A DNA stretch of 64,000 bases from Ciona intestinalis (GCF_000224145.3 NC_020172.2:4013557-4077556); one strand, 5' to 3'; positions 12,535-23,554 are shown, counted from the first letter of the stretch. A program made the numbers and translations. The notes: generated by a model from the letters alone, not told the origin.

Positions 12535-14172
12535 ATGAACTCCCTACTGATTTTAACTGCCCTGTTGCTTTTTGTTACTGGAGGTATAAAGTATAAATTA
12601 AGAATTTATTTATATCGAATAGTAGTTTTTATAAATGTATTACTGTGAGGTAAGATGGCATACTAAGAACCTAAATTCATATTTCCCGATCGTGTTTTGA
12701 ACAATTTAGAACGATATTTTAAAGTCACGAGGACAGTACGGTTGTATGTTTATGTGTATATTCTTTGTTCACTGCCAAATGGGACGAACAAAGAGATAAA
12801 ATCACGTATCATCCTGCCCCACCCTGTTATTATTTAATTGAACATGAAGAAGTTCGTTGTTATACACTTTATTAATAGTACCATAATTCACAGGAAATGC
12901 CATTCAGTGCTACAACTGCACATATCATGATTTCCAACCTTCCACCAGTTCGTGTGCTCCAAATCAAGTATCTGCTAACCACCTGATAACTTGCCCACCG
13001 GACAAGCCAGTGTGCTCTGCTGTATCGGCCCGAGGAACTGTTTTAGGTACATAGCATTATTAGCTTACATTATCTCGAGTTTGACAGTTAGGGTTTTTAA
13101 TTGAGGCTCTTTCTAATGTACATTTATCTATAGCGTGTATTAACAACATATTTTTTGCTATTACACGTTTTAAGCGTTATAACAGCTACGGGTTTCTGAC
13201 GCTCTTTTTAATGAACATTTATGATTCATTTATAGCGTGTTTTAACAACTATCGTTTTTTTTCTGTTGATTCCCTTCTCTTTTTTTAAATAATATGACTC
13301 CCGCTATTGTTTTCTAGGAGATAAATAAAAATTATGCAATGTTATATACATGGCATAAATTTCTAACAAGCCGTATAGGTGTTTATTATATTTTAAAAAA
13401 TAGGATTCGTATTTTGTCCTATCATTTACCAACCACAATTTCTGTAGGTCGACAAATCTACACGGTCGTGAGAGGGTGTTCACCAAGGATTGCTGAAATA
13501 TGTTTGGTCATTCTTGGATTAAACACATGTACATCTGAATGCTCAACAGGTATTTATGATATATAGTAGCGTGGGGAGATGGGTCACCTTTAGCACATAA
13601 TTTCCTAATCAGTTTTAAACATTTAACAGCGGTCTATGTGAGTTGTAAGGATATACGGTTTTGTAGTAGTTTGAATGTTCTTTGTTCACTACAAAATGGG
13701 ACGACAAAGTAGAATAAAAAGGTGTCTATGTTCTCCCACCCTAACTATATTACTTTCTAATGTAGACACAGATTATTTAAAAATACAAAAATAGTGTGAA
13801 AATATAGTCGAAAATATAGTAAGGCGAAGTAATATGGTCTATGTTTTTCATGTTTTCATTCTCTTTTCTTTTCCCGTTTGGTAGTAAACTGAAAATATTT
13901 ACAGAGTTTTACAACCGTATCTCCGCTACTCTAAAAGAGCGTTGTTAAATGTTTAAAGTATGATCAGCAAATATTGGATTTAGGTCTATCCTATACAACA
14001 TAGTTTAAAACAAAATTCATATTTTGCTATTTCTTCATTTCGTTATGCCGGACATATTACAGATGGTTGCAACACCGGAAGTGACGCTTTTGTTGTGAAG
14101 CCGCCTGTCACAGTTGTCATGGTAGCTGCATCCCTGCTTGCTTACCTATTTTCCAGCAAAATCACGAATTAA
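12535..14172 (+). CDS. Ly6/uPAR-type GPI-anchored small protein
   Basis: Four exons: 12535-12583, 12894-13046, 13448-13549, 14063-14172, all joined in phase 1; 414 nt, 137 residues. Exon 1 encodes a signal peptide (MNSLLILTALLLFVTGG). The mature part begins near NAIQCYNC and has ten cysteines in the Ly6/three-finger order (CYNC, SC, TC, VC, GC, IC, TC, EC, GCN), with the family-typical Cys-Asn pair in DGCNTGSD. The tail VTVVMVAASLLAYLF is hydrophobic and almost terminal, as in GPI-anchor signals. Ly6 proteins act at the cell surface as ligands, receptors or channel modulators; which role applies here cannot be told. Introns 1 and 3 contain MITE copies. The exact orthologue is not recognised. 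Confidence 0.85.
12641..12829 (-). mobile_element. MITE copy in Ly6 gene intron 1
   Basis: Ends TACTGTGAGGTAAGATGG and CTGCCCCACCCTGTTA, with the internal motif CTGCCAAATGGGACG in reverse orientation. Confidence 0.8.
13563..13749 (-). mobile_element. MITE copy in Ly6 gene intron 3
   Basis: Both terminal repeats are present (AGTAGCGTGGGGAGATGGG and TTCTCCCACCCTAACTAT); reverse orientation. Confidence 0.85.
13815..13985 (+). mobile_element. Truncated MITE in Ly6 gene intron 3
   Basis: The left end TATAGTAAGGCGAAGTAATA and the body CCCGTTTGGTAGTAAACTG are present; the right terminal repeat is missing. Confidence 0.65.
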
Positions 14173-14979
14173 AAGTGATGAATTGGCGCAGTACTACTCA
14201 AAACTCCCATACCGTTTTGGTTTCGGTACGCATGTAATGCATGCTTGTACGTGTGCAATTAAAATAAATCTTTTCTGTGAAATTGGCAGAAATTATGTAG
14301 CATATAGTGTTAAAACATTTGAGTAGTACTGAATCATATTTACCGTATAAAGCTACGTATAAAAAGCTTATTGAACGGTTAACACATGGTGTGTATATAA
14401 ACGTAATAAAATAACGGTTGCATCCTTTAAAAAAATGAAATATATAGTGTTACTTTGGATTTTTCAATTCTTCATGTAATCTTCTATAAAATGAAATCAT
14501 TTTCTCACCAACTTTAATCTTAAAAATAAATAAACCCATTTCGTTCATTTTATTGCGAATGTTATTTGGCCAGACAGTGTACACAGTAAGTGAAGAGGCT
14601 TGTTTTGCGAAGGTCTAAGACTCTAAGGTTTTAAATCCAGGTCCCGTGGCTTTCCACGCCACAGGGCTTTACCTACATTCAAAAATAGAAAGGGAAATTT
14701 CTTTTGTTGTCACGTAAGTAGCTCGTGGAGTAAGATAAGCTGTCGCGACTTGTTGAATCTGCTGTTTTTGAAGAACAAAAAAAAACGTATTTTTTGTAGG
14801 TATAGCTTACCACACACTAAAACCATTTTTTTTAGTCTTTGTAATACCAACGTGAAAAAGATTTGTTTTGTTAATTTTTATTAAAACGTTTTACTTGGTA
14901 TCTGATCGGACACTAGCAATTTTTAAATATTTAAAATATTAACGTTACTTAATAATATTAATATGTATATATATATATA

Positions 14980-15170
14980 TTAGGGTGGGGAAAGATGGGA
15001 CACCTTTTCGTTCTATTTTCTTGATCCATTTGGGCAATAAACAAAGAACATACAAAGAATTATAAAACCGTATATTCACGACTCCTGTGGACCATTGTTA
15101 ATTGTTTAAAGCACGATCAGGATATTTAAATATTACGTGCTAAAGGTGTTCAGTCTTCTCCCTCAGTACA
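14980..15170 (+). mobile_element. MITE copy
   Basis: Left end TAGGGTGGGGAAAGATGGGA and body GATCCATTTGGGCAATAAAC. The right terminal repeat is degraded (CTTCTCCCTCAGTACA). Confidence 0.8.
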
Positions 15171-15535
15171 GCAATATAGTAAGCATGAGTAGCCTACACT
15201 AGGAGTGGGTTTGTTGTACACCGTGGGCTTTTGAAACAGGAAATGCTATTTTCCGCCTCCACAAGATAACATAGTTGTTGAAATGAGTCACAGGCGTATT
15301 TATTCTCACGTATAGCATATAACAACGACAGACAGTATCACGTCACGGTTATTTTCAACACAATTTAACAGTTTGGACAACCTTAATTACAATCTCGATG
15401 AAGCAAATTACCGATAATTGCTGCCTACCACAGGGACGGCAGTTGCACGGGTGGTTATTTATACTTTTGGCATCCATATACTTACAAAAAACATTCTCTA
15501 CAAATTTACACACATATTTTTCTTTTTTTAATATA

Positions 15536-15668
15536 TGCCTGACAGTTTCGACCCCATTAGTGACCACTAGGTTTAAGTAATTGCTGTTAAATGTATTGCC
15601 CAAGGACACATACGCCCACAATGGTAGCAGCGACGAGCCTTGAACCATTTAACCATTGGGTTAGAGCA
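15536..15668 (-). repeat. SINE 5' half, reverse
   Basis: CCCCATTAGTGACCACTAGG, AAGGACACATACGCCCACAA and CAGCGACGAGCCTTGAACC. Confidence 0.8.
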
Positions 15669-15812
15669 AGGCTCGCAGAAAGAAAATCAGAACTGATTTT
15701 TTTTCATATATAAAAGCGCGATATGCTGAATAAGGATTATTTATGTATCGCTACATTATTTCATTATTTTTTGTATTTACCATGCGTGTTTCACGAAAGA
15801 GCGTATTTATAT

Positions 15813-16004
15813 ATAGGAGGGTGGGGGAATACGGGACACATTTTTTATGCTCCTTTCACGCCCCATTTGGTAATAATCAACGAATATTTAAAGAGTTATA
15901 AAACCGTCTCTTCACAACTGCAACATATTGTTGTTAATTGTTTAAGCACGATCAGAATATTTTGATATTAAATGTTGAAATTGTCCCATCTTTCCCACCC
16001 TATT
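15813..16004 (+). mobile_element. Complete MITE copy
   Basis: AGGAGGGTGGGGGAATACGG to TCCCATCTTTCCCACCCTAT, with the internal CCCCATTTGGTAATAATC. Confidence 0.85.
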
Positions 16005-16276
16005 ACATGCGCTGTTCAAACTGCGTGTATTATATCACCTCTTCTGCTGATGCTAATCACTCTAATCAATATTTCGATCGTTAATGCTGGCCAGTACTCG
16101 CGTTATCTTAAAGGGGTATTTGTAATTCACTTAACAAAGTTTCCCCAGCTTATTAAACCTAATATAGGTCGAAGGACTCATAACAGGATTTTAAGAAATC
16201 CCTTTTATATTTTTAGACCTCGAGGTCATAAATATTTTATTACTTTTCCTGTTCCTACTTACGTTTTTATCTGTAC

Positions 16277-16490
16277 AGTCGTACACGGGTGTTCTGTTTC
16301 ACCTTGCGCCCGAGTTACCACGGATATAACTTGGTAGGTAATTTTACTTCAGGTAGGTTTTTCATTTTTTCAATGTATGTCTGACAATTTAAACAACCCA
16401 ATGCAAAAGACACTTTAGTGACCACCGGGCAAACTTGAACACAGTACCTCTACGTTAGGGGCAGGCGCGCTAACCACTTTGCCAAAATAT
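16277..16490 (-). repeat. SINE copy, reverse
   Basis: TACACGGGTGTTCTGTTTCA, GAGTTACCACGGATATAAC and GGCAGGCGCGCTAACCACTT. Confidence 0.75.
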
Positions 16491-16530
16491 CGACGACCCG
16501 TTCTGTTCTATTTAGAAACTAAACGTATAT

Positions 16531-16672
16531 TACTGTAGGGTAAAATGGGATATCGTTTGCGCCTAAATCCCAGGTTTCCTGATTATTATAAAATCCTGTA
16601 AACAATCTTTGTTACCACTAAATGGGACAATAAAGGAAATGAAATCACGACCCATCTTATCCCACCCTACCA
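16531..16672 (-). mobile_element. Internally deleted MITE
   Basis: Terminal repeats TACTGTAGGGTAAAATGGGA and CATCTTATCCCACCCTAC are intact, but the element is only ~140 bp. Confidence 0.75.
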
Positions 16673-16954
16673 TATGTAAGTATATATATATAGCCTACCC
16701 ATTTGTCTATATGTATGTTATATTAATGAATCAAATCAACAGCCCGCATTCAGTTCAATAATATTTGTATACGTATGGGGCAAAAGTAGACCGTGTCTCA
16801 TCTCTTATCAGCTAATTTCCTGAGTCGACAAAATTTGGTTGATTATTAAGCACTGTTCAAACTATAGCGGACTGTACAACTAACCCGTGTTATAAGTAAT
16901 CTCAGTCTAAAAGCTCAAGGAATCACGAGCTTGAAAATTACTGTTTTTCTTAGG

Positions 16955-19900
16955 ATGAAAAGGTATATAACAATAATTTTGTAAACGTATAGTTTTATAC
17001 TAGGTTGGGGTAAAATAGGACATGTTTTAATTTTTTTTTGTTCCATTTGATAGTAAACAAAGAATGCTTACAAAATTATCTAAACGTAGCCTCTCGAACC
17101 TAAATAGTAACGATGTTAATTGTTTAACAAATGATCAGGAAATATGGGATATAGGTGCAGTGTCCCATATTACCCCACAGCTACTAGGCTTTAAAAGCAG
17201 TTTATAAAAATAGCTATGTTTTATATAGGTTATATCTATTGCTGTTTCTGTTCGCTGTTGGAGAAGCAAGACGCGTTGTAAAAACCGGTAACTTTGGGTT
17301 TTTGACTTCGACTGGTTACCCGCAGCCTTATGGGAACAATCTGAACGATACGTGGACCATTACAGTGAATAGAGGGTACAGGGTGGTCCTATATTTCACT
17401 GCTTTTGATCTAGAAGATTCGTTCGCGAATGGAGAAGTTTGTGGATTAGATTATCTGCAAGTAAGGAAAAGAATGTGTTACGTGATGAATGAATGAACTG
17501 AATAAATGTAACTTGCTTTATCATGACGTGGGAAAAATACAGTCGTTATAACACGGTTGTTCATACACCTTGTACGCCCGCTGATGAGTTACCACGTATA
17601 TAACTTTATGGGTGATTGTTGTAATTCTTTATGCAACGGAAGATATATACAAGACATGTTTTAATTCAAAATTAGCGACAATACCGTCATATTACTTCGT
17701 TAGTGGACCAGCAAGTTAATGAATATTACCGATTCATCCTTAATTACAGATTATTGATGGCCCGCTTTCTTCAAATCAAACCCAAGGAAAATATTGCGGG
17801 AACCCTATAATGTTTTGGTATGTAATGATGAATGAATGAATGTAACTTGTTTTGTCCTTCCGTGGCGCGCAACGACAACCGTTATATAACGGAGGTGCTC
17901 TGTTTTATACACCTTGTGCCAGCTTACGAGTTACGCATATGTAACTTTGCGGGAGATTGTTGTTTCTGTATGACTGACAATTTTGACAATTAATATAATT
18001 GTCATAAGTTTACTGTGTGCACATATGAATCTAAATTACCCGAAGGATCTAAGAATAAATATTGATGCTATGAATTGAATAAATAGATTAGAAGTCAATA
18101 TTTTCATAAAAGTGCGCTCAATATTTGGATATATTATATACTTCAGCAAAAAGCAAAACATTTGACTTATATATATATATTTTTTTTTAAACGACAGAAA
18201 AGGCTGAAAATGATTTATGTAAAAGTTCGCCTTGATCATATTTAAAGACAAACTGAATCTGCCTTAACACAAATAAGTTTAATAATAACTGTTCATGCAC
18301 CGCGTCTTTCCATAGGGAGGATGCGCCCGCTCTAGTTTCACAAAAATTCCGTTCATCGGCCCAAGTTTTAAGCTTACGAATGGTAAGTGATTTTTCCAAT
18401 GACCTTCCGATGACGTCACCGCCAGTTGGATTTAAAGCGCATTATTACGCTGAAGGTAGGTTTGTATATAATTCAACATCTCTCTCCAAAACATTATCAC
18501 CCAAAAAATTACATATGTGGCAACTAGTAAGCAGGCACAAGGTGTATGAAACAGAACACGCGTGTTTTAATGACTGTAACTTTCCAGCCACGCGAGGATA
18601 AAGCAAGTTACAATCATCCATATATTAATTCTAAACCTTATTTTAAAGATCGTAATGAATGCACTGAGTTGAGAGAAGCTTACGATAAATCAGATGAACC
18701 TGAAAGTGTTGGGAAATGCGATCATTATTGTAATAATTATCCTGGAGGTTTTTATTGCTCGTGTAAAGCGGGGTACAGGCTTCACGAGAATGGGTACACA
18801 TGTACAGGTAAAATTTTGCCAACGTTTATAGTAGGGTGGGGGGAGACGAGACACCTTAAGCATATAATATCTAAATAACCTGATCATGGTTTTATCAATT
18901 TACAATTTGATCTATGGGGGTCGTGAGGATACGGTTTTATAGAGCTTCTATAGATTGTCGCGTCAAGATCGCAAGGTGAAAAGTTACTTTTCAAACGAGT
19001 TTTAAGCATAGACATATAGTAGGGTGGGAGAGGAAGGGGCATGTTTTCATTCTATTTCCTTGTCCTGTTTATTAGTAAACAAAGAAAAGGTAAAAAATAG
19101 GCAACCGTATTTTCGCGACTCTACAAGAATGTTGTTGATTGTTCACACAATCAGGAAAAAAAGAGAAAACACTCAGGAAAAAAAATATTGGTGCCAAGAG
19201 TAGCCTGTCTTATACCCTACTATAACATTACAGGTTTATGCCAGGACGTTACAATTCTTCAACACGAAGGAATTATCACTTCCCCCGGTTACCCATCCAA
19301 TTATCCAAGATTAACCGACTGCAATTGGCATATCGAGGTAATTTCGAATCGCAAAATCACATGATTATTTTCCAATGTAAAATTGGTAGCTATTAAAATG
19401 TTTAATAATTTTAACTGAATTATACTTGCGTGGAGGAGTCGTTATAACACGGGTTTTCTGTTTCATACACCTCGTACTCGGTTACAAGTATCTATAAATA
19501 CGCGTATTGAAACGTTAAAGTGTTTTTCTCAATAACTATGTGGTCACTAATGGATTGTCCAAAATGTCAACGATAAAAAAACACAATCACCCACAAAGTT
19601 ACATGCATTGTAACTCGTAAGCAGGCATACAAGGTGTATGAAACAGAACACCCGTGTGTTATAACGACTATCGTTTATCCGCCATGTTCGATTTTTCGCC
19701 ACGCAAAGATAAAGCAAGTTATTTGCAATAGTTTGCGATATATTGATATTCACAGCATTTAATTTTATTCACAGACTGATGCTGGAAAAACAATTCATTT
19801 CCAATTCAACAGGAATTTCCACGTTGAAGCGCACGATACTGGAGCTTGCGCTTACGATTGGCTAAAAGTGAGTTCTCAATATTTTATATAATAGGGTAGG

Positions 19901-21492
19901 AGAAGATGGGACACATTTTCACTCTCATTTCTCGTCCCATTTTGTAGTAAACAAAGAACATTTAAAGAATTATAAAACCGTATTGTCGCGACTCCAATAG
20001 ACCGGTTTAATTGTTTCAAACACGATCAGTATATTTGGATAATATGTTCTGAAGATGTGTCCCATCTTACCCACAGTACGATAATACTACGAAAGTTTAA
20101 TTGTGTACCAGCATGTCTAGACCTGTGTTTTAGTGTAGACACCATTTATTGCAAGCGTCTTATTTCTTTATTTAATTTAACAATACACGCAACGGTTCAA
20201 CAATTGAATGCAATTATGGTCGATTAGTTTTTCTAAACTTTCCCACTTTCTAAAGCGACCGCGCTTTTGTTCTAACTTGTCGCGCTATCTTGTTAAACTG
20301 CTACCTTAAATTCCCCCGCAAGCGGCAATTTTCTATTTTACTGCAATTACGAAGTTACTTATCTATAACAAGCATTTACACTCAGCGGCAATATGAGTTA
20401 CTTTTTCACAGATCCGAGAAAACTTTCTTTATTATATTATTTTAGCGTAAAGTTTTTTTTAGGAATTTGAGTACTTTTGTAACACTAATCCGACAAAAAA
20501 TTTTTAATTTTCTTTACGGCAATTTTTTTGGTAAAGTATTTGATTGCGGTAATAATTTGAGCACTTGTTTTTTTTTGTACTACAGATTCGAGACAATTCT
20601 GGAGAAACGGGACCGTTCTGTGGCGATCAGGCGCCATCTAACGGCGCGGAAATTATTACCACAACAAATTGGTTTGAAATTCAATTCCACAGCGACGCAG
20701 AAGTAGAACAACCCGGTTTTAGTCTTTCTTATAGAACACATGGTAGTTTACATTCTTTGTAAAGCTTACGTAATAATACTGGTAGTATAACGCAGTGCAA
20801 CACAATTACGATAACGAAAATTACGGTTTCAGCAAGCAGTTTTAAAGTTTATCTGTACCAGAGATTTTTTAAAACAGTTTATTCTGATTTTTTTTGTTTA
20901 TTCTGAATTTTTTTTTTAAAACCGTTTATTCTGATTTTTTCCCCATTTTTTTTCTAAAAAAGAATGCAGCGAGTGTAAGCCCGGCCTATAAAGAAACACT
21001 TAATCACGATTTTAACTGGTCATCAGGAATGTGCATATGGCTTGGAATTCATTTTTTTGTTTTTTTTTAGTGCTATAACATTTACTTTATACACAAAAAT
21101 CTAAATATTACATTTGTTACTTTAGATTTCATTTTTGTCCCTTTTGTTTTATAATATGTACTTTATACACAAAAATTTAATTTTTACATTTACTCTTTTA
21201 GATACCATTTTTTGCCCCTTTCGTTCTATAATATGCATTTTCCACACAAACAATTTAACTTTTACATTTATTATTAATAACAGACATTCGTTGCCTCGTC
21301 CCGCCTCCGCCAATGCATGGTTACATACTAAGCCCCTCCCTAGCCGACCCCATGGGTGAAAACTACGTCTCGTTTGGCGGTCTCATACGTTACGACTGTA
21401 ACATGGGATTTCGGGTTATTGGCAGTGCAAAGTTGCTCTGCTTGAAAGATGGCTCCATGAGCGACGACGCACCAGTGTGCGAAGTGTTTTAA
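16955..21492 (+). CDS. MASP/C1r-like protein lacking the serine protease domain (CUB-EGF-CUB-CCP)
   Basis: Nine phase-consistent exons: 16955-16962, 17229-17460, 17750-17817, 18316-18455, 18649-18807, 19234-19337, 19775-19867, 20586-20742, 21284-21492; 1170 nt, 389 residues. An 8-nt first coding exon gives Met-Lys-Arg and completes a signal peptide ([16 protein letters not shown]). CUB1 follows ([21 protein letters not shown]; one disulphide, as in MASP CUB1), then a calcium-binding EGF ([20 protein letters not shown] with the Asn-hydroxylation consensus), CUB2 ([32 protein letters not shown]) and one CCP/sushi module ([13 protein letters not shown] to APVCEVF). The CCP has its four cysteines but Met where the family Trp usually stands. 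A stop follows two residues after the last Cys pair, and no protease exon exists before the next gene. Domain order equals the regulatory arm of MASPs and vertebrate MAP-1 (MAp44); MASP binding partners (collectin/ficolin) and complement inhibition are inference. Confidence 0.88.
17000..17186 (+). mobile_element. MITE copy filling intron 1 of the MASP-like gene
   Basis: TAGGTTGGGGTAAAATAGGA to CCATATTACCCCACAG. It makes up about 70% of the 266-bp intron between the 8-nt exon and exon 2. Confidence 0.85.
17512..17625 (-). repeat. SINE 3' fragment in MASP-like intron
   Basis: CAGTCGTTATAACACGGTTG then GAGTTACCACGTATATAAC, reverse. Confidence 0.75.
17840..17985 (-). repeat. SINE 3' fragment in MASP-like intron
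   Basis: CTTCCGTGGCGCGCAACGAC then CTTGTGCCAGCTTACGAG, reverse. Confidence 0.75.
18503..18615 (+). repeat. SINE 3' fragment immediately before the EGF exon
   Basis: GGCAACTAGTAAGCAGGCAC to CACGCGAGGATAAAGCAAG. It ends about 35 bp before the EGF exon acceptor and creates an open frame running into the exon, which is not evidence of coding. Confidence 0.75.
18828..18950 (-). mobile_element. Truncated MITE in MASP-like intron
   Basis: Left end GTAGGGTGGGGGGAGACGAG and body GGGGGTCGTGAGGATACGG. The right part is lost. Confidence 0.7.
19017..19222 (+). mobile_element. MITE copy in MASP-like intron
   Basis: TAGTAGGGTGGGAGAGGAAG to CTGTCTTATACCCTACTATA. The second half is somewhat rearranged. Confidence 0.8.
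19432..19500 (-). repeat. SINE 3' fragment
   Basis: GGAGTCGTTATAACACGGGT and CACCTCGTACTCGGTTACAA; short reverse fragment. Confidence 0.6.
19545..19715 (+). repeat. SINE 3' half, forward
   Basis: AATCACCCACAAAGTTACAT, GTAAGCAGGCATACAAGGTG and CCACGCAAAGATAAAGCAAG, in the intron before the second CUB2 exon. Confidence 0.75.
19890..20080 (+). mobile_element. MITE copy in MASP-like intron
   Basis: ATAGGGTAGGAGAAGATGGG to GTGTCCCATCTTACCCACAG. Confidence 0.85.
21070..21283 (+). repeat. Three tandem ~79-bp units before the CCP exon
   Basis: Each unit has TATAATATGTACTTTATACAC (or a close variant) near 21072, 21150 and 21229, followed by a Ttttacattt-type tract. The array runs directly into the acceptor of the last MASP-like exon and forms its T-rich tract. 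Confidence 0.65.
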
Positions 21493-21501
21493 TTGTATAT
21501 A

Positions 21502-21690
21502 TAGTAGGTTGGAGTAAGATGGTACACTTTAGCACACATATCCAAATATCCTGATCGCGTTTTAAACAATTAACAACGACCTAAGGGAGTCGTAAGGATA
21601 AGGTTTTATAATTCTATGAATGTCTTTTTTTGCCACCAAATGGGATGAGCTAATCGAAAACAGAGGTGTCCCTTCTTTCCCCCTTACTAT
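21502..21690 (-). mobile_element. MITE copy just after the MASP-like stop
   Basis: ATAGTAGGTTGGAGTAAGAT to CTTCTTTCCCCCTTACTAT. It lies ten bases after the stop codon, so within the likely 3' UTR. Confidence 0.85.
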
Positions 21691-21693
21691 ATA

Positions 21694-21828
21694 TAGTTCT
21701 GTGGGATGAGATACTGTTAGCACCTAAAACACATAATTCTTAAACGTGATTTTAACAATTAATAATGCTATTTTAGAGTGCAATCACAAGAGAAAATTAA
21801 AACATGTCCTATCTTACCCCACTCACTA
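21694..21828 (-). mobile_element. Internally deleted MITE
   Basis: TATAGTTCTGTGGGATGAG to ATCTTACCCCACTCACTAA. It abuts the preceding copy. Confidence 0.65.
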
Positions 21829-22283
21829 AATATTTAGATGATTAAGAATAATCTAAATTTGTAAATCTGACATATACAAACACCTCCTGTTTACTAATTT
21901 TGTGTAAAATTATTTCCAAAATCGTGATTTATGTTAATTTAAAAAACTTCTTTGCAAATAAATCAGATTCTCAACAATTTTGTTCACATTATGTTTAAAC
22001 TCAATGGGCCGATTCTATACGTTTTCGGATCTCTGGCGTGCCTCGTTGCGGAACGTCACACACATATAGAATAGAATAAAATAGAAAACTTGTGATTTGT
22101 TGATATAATATCACATTTGCAACGTGTTCTGTTTATATACTGTTTATACATTGCAGTCAAACGAAGCACCTATTATTGACAAAAGGTGTTATTTTAAAAA
22201 CAAATACGACTGGTTAGAATTGGTTTAAACCAGAAGAAACCGGTTAAAGTCCACGTCTTACATTAGAGGACGTGTCAAAATAA

Positions 22284-22472
22284 TATAGTGATATCGGGAA
22301 AGATGGGATACCTTTAGCACACAATTTCCCATATTTCCTGATAGTGTTATAAATCATTAACAGCCCTCTTGTAGTATTTATTACCTATTTCGTAAATTTT
22401 CGCTGATTACTAAGAAATATTCTTAATTGCCAAGAAAAAAATGAAATCATGTTTCATTTAATCCAACCTAAT
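22284..22472 (-). mobile_element. MITE copy
   Basis: TATAGTGATATCGGGAAAGA to TTTAATCCAACCTAATA; diverged, reverse. Confidence 0.7.
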
Positions 22473-22475
22473 ACA

Positions 22476-22672
22476 TAGTAGGAGGGGGGGAGATGGTACA
22501 CCTTTCAATCTATTTTCTCCTCCCACTTGCTTTTAGACAAACGTTCAACGATTTTTTTCAATAAATTGTACCCTAACGACTCCCATAGACTGTTGTTAAT
22601 TGTTTAAATCACGATTCGGATATTTGGATATTATGTGCTAAAGGTGTCCCATCTTCCCCACCCCCATCACTA
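22476..22672 (+). mobile_element. MITE copy, opposite orientation to the adjacent one
   Basis: TAGTAGGAGGGGGGGAGATG to TGTCCCATCTTCCCCACCC. Confidence 0.85.
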
Positions 22673-23172
22673 TATATGTCGTCGTATCATAGTATATATT
22701 GAATGGTTATACACACTAACAAACCACGTGACCACTGTTTGCGCATGAATGCACAGTTACACTTGGCCAACAATTAAACTAGACAATGCACTATGAGAGT
22801 GCAAGGCGCAGTCCGTATATAAGTTTTTTTATATGCCTATATGTGGAAAAGAATCACGAAATTTGTTGTATGTTTCTATAATCTTCATTGTTTACAATGG
22901 GTTGAATATCTGCTGGGTCAGACCGCAATGAATAAGTTCTGAGGTTTTTACAAATTCTTATCTCTGGTGCTGCCTGTCAGTAAATCGACAAAAAGGTGGT
23001 AGAAGACTTTCGTTTAAGCAAAGGCCATTGTATATGTTATTCTATATGATGCATATTTTCAATCTGGTGTGTAATTTCTTTTCTCAAATGTAATTTCTTT
23101 ACACAAACGATCTGTCAAATTCGCTAAACCAATAAAAATGTGTCACTGTATACTCTACAGAAATTTTCGTAT

Positions 23173-23366
23173 ACAGTAGTCTGGTAGAAGATGGGACAAA
23201 TTTAGCGCATATTACCCAAATATCCTTATCGTGATTTTAACAATCAAAAACGTTCTATGGGGGTCGTGAAGATACGGCCTTACAATTCTTTCGATATTCT
23301 TTGGTTACTACCAAATGGGAAGAGAAAATAGAATATATAGGTGTCCCATTTTCCCCGTGTCCCTTC
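23173..23366 (-). mobile_element. MITE copy, first of an adjacent pair
   Basis: CAGTAGTCTGGTAGAAGATG to GTGTCCCATTTTCCCCGTG. Confidence 0.8.
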
Positions 23367-23554
23367 AGTTGTCTGGGAGAAGATGGGACACCTTTATCAC
23401 ATATTATCTAAATATCCGAATCGTGATTTAAACAATTAACATCGGTATAGGCGTCTTGAGAATACGGTTTTTAAATTCTGAATGTTTTTTGTTTACTACC
23501 AAATGAGACGAGAAAATAGAGCAAAAAGGTGTCCCATCTTTCCCCGCCCTACTC
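23367..23554 (-). mobile_element. MITE copy, second of an adjacent pair
   Basis: CAGTTGTCTGGGAGAAGATG to TCCCATCTTTCCCCGCCCTA. It shares the unusual CTGG-type left end with its neighbour, suggesting the pair arose by tandem duplication. Confidence 0.8.

Larger units (their letters stand above)
14173..16954. other. Intergenic region with three MITEs and two SINEs, no gene seen
   Basis: It lies between the Ly6-type gene and the MASP-like gene. Besides the repeats listed separately and a short GGTCCC module (14630-14690), only short non-conserved open frames are present. Confidence 0.6.

Noticed and set aside
18546-18878. 110-codon open frame running through the EGF exon of the MASP-like gene
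   Set aside because: Its first 34 codons come from an intronic SINE fragment; the splice acceptor at 18648 and phase agreement show that only the part from DRNEC onward is coding.
17229-21492. Reading the MASP-like gene as a truncated pseudogene of a full MASP
   Set aside because: All nine exons are open, phases agree and cysteines are kept; the stop follows a complete CCP module, which fits a functional protease-less protein better than decay.
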